Under the pieces are notes generated by a model. It was not told the origin of the DNA, made no database searches, and saw only the letters and a program-made list of their open reading frames with translations. Shown here one piece after another: positions 57,277-64,000 of a stretch of DNA of 64,000 nt. Positions within the stretch are counted from its first letter, which is position 1. Each line of letters starts with the position of its first letter. Source of the stretch: Halomonas urumqiensis (GTDB taxonomy: Bacteria > Pseudomonadota > Gammaproteobacteria > Pseudomonadales > Halomonadaceae); contig NZ_PYUD01000007.1 of NCBI RefSeq assembly GCF_003028575.1, forward strand, positions 24,558 to 88,557, read 5' to 3'. The position numbers and the translations under genes are program-made.

Positions 57277-57741
57277 TCATTCATTGACCATATTGGACAC
57301 GAATTGCTGGATCAGTTCTTCGAGCACCACGGCCGATTGGGTGTCGCGGATGGTATCACCGGCTTGCAATGTCTCCGGGTCGCCCCCCACCGAGAGTCCG
57401 ATGTACTGTTCACCGAGCAGCCCCGAGGTGAGGATCGCCGCCGTGGTATCACGTGACAGCTTGCCCTCGAGCTCGCCATCCAGCTCAAGCACCACTCTGG
57501 CATCGTACCATTCGGTATCCAGCTCGATCTCCGAGACACGGCCAACCGTGACACCCGCCATGGTCACCCGCGCACGCGGACTGAGCCCGCCAATGTTGCC
57601 GAAATTGGCTTGCAGCCGGAAGGTATCGCTCGGCGGCTGAAGTGTCAGCCCACTGACACGTAAACCAAGGAATACCAGGCCAAGGATGCCGACCAGCATG
57701 AACAGGCCAACCCCGAGTTCCATCGTCTTGCTGCGCTTCAT
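57277..57741 (-). CDS. mlaD: MCE-domain phospholipid transport protein MlaD
   Basis: Forms a periplasmic hexameric ring on MlaE. 154 residues with one N-terminal membrane helix (about 8-28, LGVGLFMLVGILGLVFLGL), then one MCE domain: FRLQANFGNIGGLSPRARVTMAGVTVGRVSEIEL, TSGLLGEQYIGLSVGGD. C-terminus VVLEELIQQFVSN may be the amphipathic end. ATG 57741 with GGAG 8 nt upstream. Confidence 0.95.
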   Translation of the reverse strand: MKRSKTMELGVGLFMLVGILGLVFLGLRVSGLTLQPPSDTFRLQANFGNIGGLSPRARVTMAGVTVGRVSEIELDTEWYDARVVLELDGELEGKLSRDTTAAILTSGLLGEQYIGLSVGGDPETLQAGDTIRDTQSAVVLEELIQQFVSNMVNE

Positions 57742-57778
57742 CGCGTGTCTCCGTACATCAACGCTGTGTTGCCGACCA

Positions 57779-58561
57779 TCAGGAAAGCCCACCGAACATG
57801 ATCGCGGTCAGCACGAAATCGAGCCCCAGCACCGCCAGGGAGGAGTACACCACGGTGCGGGTCGTGGCTCGGGAGATGCCCTCGGATGTCGGGATCAAGT
57901 CATAGCCCTGGAATACCGCGATCCAGGTCACCACGACGGCGAATACCAGGCTCTTGAGCATGCCGTTGCCGATGTCATTCACGAACTCCACACTGGCCTG
58001 CATGTTGCTCCAGTATGAGCCTTCGAACACGCCCAACCACTCCACGCCGACCAGATAACCGCCGTAGATACCCACCACACTGAACCCGATGGTCAGCACG
58101 GGCAGGGCCACGAACCCCGCCCACAGGCGCGGTGCCACCACCCGGCGCAGTGGATCGACACCGATCATCTCCATGCTGGTGAGCTGTTCGGTGGCCTTCA
58201 TCAAGCCAATCTCGGCAGTCAATGCGGAGCCGGCCCGGCCGGCAAAAAGCAGGGCGGCCACGACTGGGGCCAACTCCCGCAGCAGCGACAATGCCACCAT
58301 CTGGCCAAGCGCCTGCTCCGCGCCGAAATCGACCAGGATGGTATATCCCTGCAGCGCCAGCACCATGCCGATGAACAACCCCGACACCAGCACGATGGCC
58401 AGGGACAGCACCCCGACGAAATGCATCTGGCGCAGCCACAAGGTCCATCCTTCCTTGGACGGAACACCCACCGCCGACTGAGCAAGGAAGATACCGGCGC
58501 GGCCCATGGCCTCGAGCAGGTTGCAGCCACGTCGCCCAAGCGCCGTTACGTGGTGGATCAT
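57779..58561 (-). CDS. mlaE: Phospholipid transporter permease MlaE
   Basis: 260 residues, same as E. coli, five to six membrane segments. [57 protein letters not shown], the DUF140/MlaE permease block, lies in the middle. C-terminal [20 protein letters not shown] is the last helix. Start overlaps the mlaF stop by four bases. Confidence 0.97.
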   Translation of the reverse strand: MIHHVTALGRRGCNLLEAMGRAGIFLAQSAVGVPSKEGWTLWLRQMHFVGVLSLAIVLVSGLFIGMVLALQGYTILVDFGAEQALGQMVALSLLRELAPVVAALLFAGRAGSALTAEIGLMKATEQLTSMEMIGVDPLRRVVAPRLWAGFVALPVLTIGFSVVGIYGGYLVGVEWLGVFEGSYWSNMQASVEFVNDIGNGMLKSLVFAVVVTWIAVFQGYDLIPTSEGISRATTRTVVYSSLAVLGLDFVLTAIMFGGLS

Positions 58562-59370
58562 CGCACTCCTCCCTCACGGAGAATATCGGAGAAGTAATCC
58601 TCGGCCGGGTAGTGAAATGGCACTGGCCCATCGGGTTCACCGTGAACGAACTGGTTGACGCGGGGATCCTGATCGACATCGAGGGTCTTCGGAGTGCCAT
58701 GGGCCATTACCTGGCCATCGGCGATCACATAGACATAGTCGGCGATCGACAGGGTCTCCCCGATGTCATGGGAAACCACCACGGCGGTGAGACCCAAGGC
58801 ATCGTTGAGCCGCTTGATCAACTGCACCAGCACCCCTTTGGAAATCGGATCCTGACCCACGAATGGCTCGTCATAAAGAATCAATTCCGGGTCGAGGGCA
58901 ATGGCACGGGCCAACGCCACTCGCCTGGCCATGCCACCTGACAGCTCCGATGACATCAGCTCGCGGGCACCGCGCAGTCCGACGGCCTCGAGCTTCATCA
59001 GCACCAGGTCGCGAATCATCGCATCGGGCAGATCGGTGTGCACGCGAAGCGGAAAGGCAACGTTTTCAAAAACATTCAAATCCGAGAACAACGCTCCACT
59101 TTGAAACAGCATGCCCATGCGTCGACGCACCGCGAACAACGCCTTGCGAGATAGCCGATGCACATCCTCGCCATCGATCAGCACCCGCCCGGCATCCGGT
59201 GTCAACTGGCCGCCGATCAGCTTGAGCAGGGTCGTCTTGCCGGTGCCGCTGGGGCCCATGATGGCGGTAATCTTGCCACGCGGGATCTGCAACGCCACGC
59301 CACGAAAGATATCCTTGTCGCCACGTGAGAAATGCAGCCCTTCAACCACCACGAAGGGAGATTCACTCAT
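58558..59370 (-). CDS. mlaF: Phospholipid transporter ATPase MlaF
   Basis: 270 residues (E. coli 269). Walker [17 protein letters not shown], signature [15 protein letters not shown], Walker [16 protein letters not shown] and [22 protein letters not shown] 59370 follows AGGGG; an ATG at 59403 is 11 codons upstream. It is the first gene of mlaFEDCB, which keeps the outer leaflet free of phospholipid. The 150-bp gap to the divergent antiporter gene holds the promoters; I see no clear consensus. Confidence 0.97.
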   Translation of the reverse strand: MSESPFVVVEGLHFSRGDKDIFRGVALQIPRGKITAIMGPSGTGKTTLLKLIGGQLTPDAGRVLIDGEDVHRLSRKALFAVRRRMGMLFQSGALFSDLNVFENVAFPLRVHTDLPDAMIRDLVLMKLEAVGLRGARELMSSELSGGMARRVALARAIALDPELILYDEPFVGQDPISKGVLVQLIKRLNDALGLTAVVVSHDIGETLSIADYVYVIADGQVMAHGTPKTLDVDQDPRVNQFVHGEPDGPVPFHYPAEDYFSDILREGGVR

Positions 59371-59520
59371 CGCCTGTGCGCCCCTTGAATAGTTATCGAA
59401 CATTGTATCCTAACCACTGGATTGGGTACTAGCCTGCAATGTGCATCAGCTTGCACTTGGTGCCTCGAGTTCGTTTAATGTGCCGCTGGTTCTGCATGCC
59501 CCAACCCCAAGGACGGTTCC

Positions 59521-60465
59521 ATGTTCCTTCCCCTGCTCTCCGTACTACTGGGTTTCGTTGCCCTGCTGTGGAGCGCCGACCGTTTCGTGGGCGCCGCCGC
59601 CGCCACGGCATATCGAGCCGGCATGAGCCCGATGCTGGTCGGCATGACCATCGTGGCACTGGGCACATCGGCGCCAGAGATCGTGGTCTCTCTGATGGCG
59701 TCTCTCGATGGCCTGCCTAACCTTGCCATCGGGAACGCCCTGGGCTCCAACATCGCCAACATCGGCCTCGTGCTGGGCGTCACCGCACTGGTGGTACCCA
59801 TTCCCGTGCGCTTTTCCATGGTTCGCCGTGAACTGCCATTACTAATGGGCGCCACTGGCCTTGCCGGGTACGCGCTGACAAACGGGGTTCTCGGGCGCTT
59901 CGATGCCGCATTCCTGGTGGCCTTGCTGGTGTTCAGCCTGTGGTGGCTGTTTCGCGCCGATACTCCGGACGCCAGTGAGCAGTCGCAAGGAGCGATTCCC
60001 GACATGCGCCTGCCCAAGGCCCTGGCCTGGCTTGCCTTGACCCTGCTGCTGATGATCATCGGCTCGCGTGCCCTGGTGTGGGGCGGCAGCGAAATCGCCC
60101 GGGGGCTCGGCGTCAGCGAGTTGGTGATCGGGCTTACCATCGTGGCCATCGGCACCAGCCTGCCGGAACTCGCCGCTTGCGTTGCAAGCGCCCTGAAACG
60201 CCATCATGACCTGGCGGTTGGCAACGTGATCGGCTCCAACCTGTTCAACCTGCTCGCGGTCCTGCCGGTGCCAGGCCTGCTGGCCCCTGGCGCCGTCGAC
60301 CCCGCTGCCGCCAGTCGCGACTACCCTGTGATGCTGGGCATGACCCTGGCGCTCGGCTGCCTGCTGCTGTGGTATCGACACGGCAACCTCGGCCGCCTGC
60401 CTGGCGCTGCGCTGGCGCTTGCCTATGCGGCATACCTGACCTGGGTTGGCCTTGGCAGCTTGTGA
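59521..60465 (+). CDS. Calcium/sodium antiporter, YrbG family
   Basis: 314 residues, about ten membrane segments, with the two inverted alpha-repeats of the Ca/cation antiporter superfamily: GTSAPEIVVSLMASL with GNALGSNIANIGLVLG, and GTSLPELAACVASALK with GNVIGSNLFNLLAVLP. Ion specificity is inferred from the family. In E. coli yrbG also lies between mlaF and kdsD. Divergent from mlaF, 62 bp before kdsD. Confidence 0.93.
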   Translation: MFLPLLSVLLGFVALLWSADRFVGAAAATAYRAGMSPMLVGMTIVALGTSAPEIVVSLMASLDGLPNLAIGNALGSNIANIGLVLGVTALVVPIPVRFSMVRRELPLLMGATGLAGYALTNGVLGRFDAAFLVALLVFSLWWLFRADTPDASEQSQGAIPDMRLPKALAWLALTLLLMIIGSRALVWGGSEIARGLGVSELVIGLTIVAIGTSLPELAACVASALKRHHDLAVGNVIGSNLFNLLAVLPVPGLLAPGAVDPAAASRDYPVMLGMTLALGCLLLWYRHGNLGRLPGAALALAYAAYLTWVGLGSL

Positions 60466-60527
60466 GTGCGGCGGTGAATGCGCGAAGCCGCTTGAGTGAA
60501 ACCAACTGACAGGCAACAATCACCGCC

Positions 60528-61523
60528 ATGACCAGAGATTCTACAGCAAGCACTGCCTCGTCCGCCCTGCGTGATAGCGCGCGGCGCACGCTGCTGCTCG
60601 AGCAACAGGCCATTGCCGGCCTTGCCAAGCACCTCGACGATGCCTTCGACCACGCCTGCCAACTGATGCTCCAGTGTCGGGGCCGCGTAGTGGTGACCGG
60701 CATGGGGAAGTCGGGGCATATCGCCGGCAAGATCGCCGCGACCCTAGCCAGCACCGGCACGCCGGCGTTCTTCGTGCACCCCGGAGAGGCCAGTCATGGC
60801 GACCTTGGCATGATCACACCCGGTGACGTGGTGCTGGCCCTGTCCAACTCCGGCGAAACCGCCGAGGTCACCGCCCTGTTGCCACTGCTCAAGCGCATGG
60901 GCGTGCCATTGATCAGCATGACAGGGCGCCCGGGATCGACCCTGGCGCGGCATGCCGAGGCACACCTTGATGCTGGCGTCGAGCGCGAGGCTTGTCCGCT
61001 CGACCTGGCCCCGACCTCCTCCACCACCGCCGCCTTGGCGCTGGGGGATGCCCTGGCCGTGGCGTTACTCGAGTATCGCGGCTTCACCGCCGAGGACTTC
61101 GCGCTTTCCCACCCAGGCGGCAGTCTCGGTAAGCGCCTGCTGCTGCGCGTCGGCGACCTGATGCATGGGGGCGCGCGGCTACCCCAGGTTCCCCTGGGCA
61201 GCCCACTGCGCGATGCCCTGCTCGAGATCACCCGGCAGGGACTCGGCTTCACTTGCGTGGTCGATGAACAGGGCCTGCTTGCCGGGGTCTACACCGACGG
61301 TGACCTGCGCCGCACCCTCGACCATCATAGCGACCTTCGAGACCTCAAGGTCGACGATGTCATGACCCGTCAAGGCAAGCGCGCCCACCCCGAGATGCTG
61401 GCCGCCGAGGCGGTCAAGCTGATGGAGGATCATCGCATCTCGGCACTGGCCGTGGTCGATGACCAGGGCCGCCCTGTCGGCGCACTGCACATGCACGACC
61501 TTCTCGCCAGTGGCGTGATCTGA
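60528..61523 (+). CDS. kdsD: D-arabinose 5-phosphate isomerase
   Basis: Converts ribulose 5-phosphate to arabinose 5-phosphate, the start of Kdo synthesis. SIS domain (about 35-180) with GMGKSGHIAGKIAATLASTGTPAFF, LSNSGET and TSSTTAALALGDALAVALL, then two CBS domains (about 215-330). 331 residues against 328 in E. coli. Confidence 0.96.
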   Translation: MTRDSTASTASSALRDSARRTLLLEQQAIAGLAKHLDDAFDHACQLMLQCRGRVVVTGMGKSGHIAGKIAATLASTGTPAFFVHPGEASHGDLGMITPGDVVLALSNSGETAEVTALLPLLKRMGVPLISMTGRPGSTLARHAEAHLDAGVEREACPLDLAPTSSTTAALALGDALAVALLEYRGFTAEDFALSHPGGSLGKRLLLRVGDLMHGGARLPQVPLGSPLRDALLEITRQGLGFTCVVDEQGLLAGVYTDGDLRRTLDHHSDLRDLKVDDVMTRQGKRAHPEMLAAEAVKLMEDHRISALAVVDDQGRPVGALHMHDLLASGVI

Positions 61524-61561
61524 TGATCTCGCCCACCTCCACTTCCCGACCCGGAGCCACC

Positions 61562-62119
61562 ATGACCCTGACCCACCCGCAGCAAGATACCCGACTGGTC
61601 GACCGGCTGCGCCGGATCCGCCTGCTGGCACTGGACGTCGATGGCGTGCTTACCGATGGCCAACTGTACTTCCAGGCCGATGGCATCGAAATCAAGGCGT
61701 TCAATGTCATGGACGGCCACGGACTCAAGCTGCTCAAGCGCGCCGGCATCGAGGTCGCCTTGATCACCGGGCGCGACTCGCCCACCGTCAGCAGGCGTGC
61801 GGCGGCACTGGGCATACAGCATGTCTTCCAGGGCGTGGAGAGAAAGCTTCCCGTACTGCGCGACCTGTGCACGAGGCTTGGCATCGAACTCGACCAGGCC
61901 GCCTATTGCGGCGATGACATGCCCGATGTCGGTGCCATGCGTCGTGCTGGGATCGGTATCAGCGTGCCCTCGGCGCCCGACTACATACAGAAGTACGCCG
62001 ACTGGGTGACCGAACGCCCCGGCGGCCATGGTGCCGTGCGTGAGATCTGTGACACGCTGCTCCAGGTCCAGGGTCACTGGGACGCGGTGCTCGACACCTA
62101 CCTGCACGGAACCCACTGA
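61562..62119 (+). CDS. kdsC: 3-deoxy-manno-octulosonate-8-phosphate phosphatase
   Basis: HAD phosphatase that releases Kdo from Kdo-8-phosphate. LALDVDGVLTDG has the catalytic Asp pair, LITGRDSPTVSRRAA the second motif, and YCGDDMPDVGAMRRAG the metal-binding Asp. ATG 61562 (185 residues, E. coli 188) has GGAG 5 nt upstream; an ATG at 61523 overlapping the kdsD stop would add 13 residues. lptC follows directly. Confidence 0.95.
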   Translation: MTLTHPQQDTRLVDRLRRIRLLALDVDGVLTDGQLYFQADGIEIKAFNVMDGHGLKLLKRAGIEVALITGRDSPTVSRRAAALGIQHVFQGVERKLPVLRDLCTRLGIELDQAAYCGDDMPDVGAMRRAGIGISVPSAPDYIQKYADWVTERPGGHGAVREICDTLLQVQGHWDAVLDTYLHGTH

Positions 62120-62123
62120 CCCC

Positions 62124-62726
62124 ATGAAGTGGCGGCTTCCCCGACCCGGATACCGGCTCTGGCTGGCGCTGATGCTGCTGTTGCTTGGCGGGGTGCTGGT
62201 GCTGATCGACCAGCGCGACATCCGCGAGCCGGGCGAAGTGCCTAGGGATGCCGCGGGGGAACCCGACTACTACCTGGAAGGCGCCAGACTGACACGCTTC
62301 GACGCCGCCGGGCTCGCCCATCAGCGCCTTGAAACGCCTCGCCTGGTGCATACGCCCCATGATGACGTCACGCGCCTTGAAATGCCCGAGGCCAGGCTGT
62401 TCGACAACGCCGGGCGTACCTGGTACGCCGAGGCCCGAAATGGCCTGCTCGGCGCCGGCGGCAACCCCTTGACGCTCACCGGGGACGCTCGCCTTTACGC
62501 TCCGCAGGAGCGCTGGCAGCTCGATACCGAGGTGCTGCGTTTCGATGCCGACAGCGGCCACGCCTGGAGCGAGACGCCCGCCGTGTTGCGCCAGCCCCCC
62601 CAACGCATGAGTGGCGAGCGATTCGACGCCTGGATCCATGACAATCGAGCCCGGCTGACAGACAATGTGCGCGGCTACCACCCGCCGGAGACGCCCACCG
62701 CCAATAGCGAGGACCCCGCTCAATGA
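62124..62726 (+). CDS. lptC: LPS export protein LptC
   Basis: Bitopic inner-membrane part of the Lpt bridge that passes LPS from LptFG to LptA. N-terminal membrane helix (about 10-28, LWLALMLLLLGGVLVLI) and a beta-jellyroll domain with PDYYLEGARLTRFDAAG and ARLYAPQERWQLDTEVLRF. 200 residues against 191 in E. coli. It starts four bases after kdsC and overlaps lptA at the end. Confidence 0.94.
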   Translation: MKWRLPRPGYRLWLALMLLLLGGVLVLIDQRDIREPGEVPRDAAGEPDYYLEGARLTRFDAAGLAHQRLETPRLVHTPHDDVTRLEMPEARLFDNAGRTWYAEARNGLLGAGGNPLTLTGDARLYAPQERWQLDTEVLRFDADSGHAWSETPAVLRQPPQRMSGERFDAWIHDNRARLTDNVRGYHPPETPTANSEDPAQ

Positions 62727-63268
62727 TGCCAACATCCCCTGCCACCCCACTTCCCCGCTCCTCGCTGCTGCGTAGACTGCTGATCCTGATGGTAAGCCTG
62801 TCGCTTGGCATCACGGCGACGCAGGCCCAGCAGAACGATGCCGAAGCCCCCATTGAGGTCGAGGCAGACAACCTGGAACTCGACGACCGCGCCGGCACCG
62901 CCGTATACACCGGCGAGGTCGACATACGCCAGGGCAGCATGCGCCTGACCGGCAATCGCGTCGAGATCCAGCGCAATGACCAGGGCCAGCTCTCGCTTGC
63001 CACTGCCACCGGCGAACGCGCCTATATCGAGCAGCAACCCGACCCGTCCGAACCCATCATTCGCGGCTGGGGGCGCACCATCGTCTACCATGTCGCCGAG
63101 CGACGGGTGGAATTGATCGACCGCGCCGAGCTGCACCAGGGTGGCGACACCTTCGACGGCGGCTATCTCGAATACTTTCTCGATAGCCGTGTGGTCCAGG
63201 CACAAGCGGAAGGTGAAGGCGTCGAAGGGCGCCAGCGCATTCGCATGACCCTGCAACCCGAACAGTGA
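62723..63268 (+). CDS. lptA: LPS transport periplasmic protein LptA
   Basis: Periplasmic beta-jellyroll protein that carries LPS to LptDE. 181 residues (E. coli 185): signal peptide ending ATQAQQ (about 35), then [39 protein letters not shown], and [37 protein letters not shown] overlaps the lptC stop by four bases. lptB follows 8 bp downstream. Confidence 0.96.
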   Translation: MMPTSPATPLPRSSLLRRLLILMVSLSLGITATQAQQNDAEAPIEVEADNLELDDRAGTAVYTGEVDIRQGSMRLTGNRVEIQRNDQGQLSLATATGERAYIEQQPDPSEPIIRGWGRTIVYHVAERRVELIDRAELHQGGDTFDGGYLEYFLDSRVVQAQAEGEGVEGRQRIRMTLQPEQ

Positions 63269-63276
63269 GACCACCG

Positions 63277-64000
63277 ATGAAGACGCTCCACGCCCGTCAC
63301 CTGGCCAAGAGCTACAAGCGCCGCCGCGTGGTGCAGGACATCAGCCTGGCTATCGAACAGGGCCACATCGTCGGCCTGCTGGGCCCCAACGGTGCCGGGA
63401 AGACCACCTCCTTCTACATGATCGTGGGCCTGGTCCGTGCCGATGCCGGGCAGGTGATGATCAATGACCACGACCTGACACGCGCCGCCATGCACGAGCG
63501 CGCCCAGGCCGGCATCGGTTATCTGCCGCAGGAGGCCTCGATCTTTCGCAAGCTGTCGGTGGCCGACAACATCATGGCGATCCTCGAGACCCGCAAGGAT
63601 CTTGATCGCGCCGGGCGCCACGACCGCCTCGAGCAACTCCTCGAAGACTTCCATGTCACCCATATCCGCGACAACCTCGGCATGAGCCTGTCGGGTGGCG
63701 AACGACGCCGCGTCGAGATCGCGCGCGCGCTGGCCACCGAACCCGCCTTCATCCTGCTCGATGAACCCTTCGCCGGTGTCGACCCCATCTCGGTGGGTGA
63801 AATCAAGGGCATCATCCGTCAGCTGAAGGCACGTGACATCGGTGTATTGATCACCGATCACAACGTCCGCGAAACCCTCGACATCTGTGATTCCGCCTAC
63901 ATAGTCGGCGACGGCCAGATCATCGCCGAGGGCAACGCCCAGGCCATTCTCACCAACCAGCGGGTCCGCGAAGTCTACCTGGGAGAGGACTTTCGCCTGT
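63277..64000 (+). CDS. lptB: LPS export ABC transporter ATPase LptB (only stop codon missing)
   Basis: ATPase of the LptB2FGC machine that extracts LPS from the inner membrane. I translated 241 codons: Walker [35 protein letters not shown], signature [16 protein letters not shown], Walker [17 protein letters not shown], switch [11 protein letters not shown], ending [11 protein letters not shown]. The length equals E. coli LptB (241) and the ending is the family's last residues, so only the stop codon is cut off by the window edge. Confidence 0.98.
   Translation, partial: MKTLHARHLAKSYKRRRVVQDISLAIEQGHIVGLLGPNGAGKTTSFYMIVGLVRADAGQVMINDHDLTRAAMHERAQAGIGYLPQEASIFRKLSVADNIMAILETRKDLDRAGRHDRLEQLLEDFHVTHIRDNLGMSLSGGERRRVEIARALATEPAFILLDEPFAGVDPISVGEIKGIIRQLKARDIGVLITDHNVRETLDICDSAYIVGDGQIIAEGNAQAILTNQRVREVYLGEDFRL

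Noticed and set aside
63277-64000. Truncated lptB
   Set aside because: The missing stop codon is caused by the window edge; all 241 expected residues are present.

Overview
This window looks like about 64 kb of core chromosome from a high-GC gammaproteobacterium. Gene order (rne-murB-kdsB-lpxK-msbA-exbDB-comEC; argJ-secA-lpxC-dcw; rnpB-rsmI-lpoA-yraN-diaA-dolP; sspBA-petCBA-rpsI-rplM; algW-hisDG-murA-ibaG-mla-kds-lpt) matches what I know of the Pseudomonas and Halomonas lineages. I favour a Halomonas-like organism, but that is inference: the window has no rRNA or other taxonomic marker. I see no phage, insertion sequence, CRISPR array or tRNA.

Layout. Positions 1-307 hold the repeat-rich C-terminal tail of RNase E (+). 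From 401 to 9217 a tightly overlapping minus-strand run carries murB, a low-molecular-weight tyrosine phosphatase, kdsB, a Trm112-like protein, lpxK, msbA, exbD, exbB and comEC. Then come a DUF2062 membrane protein (+), lolD and lolC (-), and the agmatine-to-putrescine pair aguA-aguB (+). A Nudix/ThiE-like fusion, argJ and secA follow on the minus strand. Upstream of secA lies a 138-codon ORF with a Sec signal peptide and an Arg-Gly-Pro-Pro motif close to its end. Its mRNA can fold so that the secA start is covered. I propose it as a SecM-type secretion-monitoring arrest peptide; it is the most interesting element here. dciA (+) and lpxC (-) follow.

The complete division and cell-wall (dcw) cluster runs on the minus strand from rsmH (38075) to ftsZ (21402): rsmH, ftsL, ftsI, murE, murF, mraY, murD, ftsW, murG, murC, ddlB, ftsQ, ftsA, ftsZ. 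mraZ is missing from its usual place. ftsZ ends at a strong intrinsic terminator that abuts the lpxC promoter. rnpB (-) lies between rsmH and rsmI.

From 39572 the envelope set lpoA, yraN, diaA, dolP runs on the plus strand, followed on the minus strand by sspB-sspA, the cytochrome bc1 genes petC-petB-petA, rpsI-rplM and zapE. zapG (+), a NIF3-like gene (-) and the periplasmic protease algW (+) follow. hisD, hisG, murA, ibaG and the phospholipid-transport operon mlaFEDCB are on the minus strand. The window closes with a Ca/Na antiporter, kdsD, kdsC, lptC, lptA and lptB (+), lptB lacking only its stop codon.

The theme is envelope building: peptidoglycan precursors (mur, ddl, mraY), division (fts, zap), LPS synthesis and export (lpx, kds, msbA, lpt), lipoprotein sorting (lol), outer-membrane lipid asymmetry (mla), protein export (secA) and envelope stress (algW). 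Convergent gene pairs are separated by long symmetrical hairpins. Short in-frame tandem repeats recur in the first 20 kb (rne, kdsB, lpxK, exbD and just after dciA).
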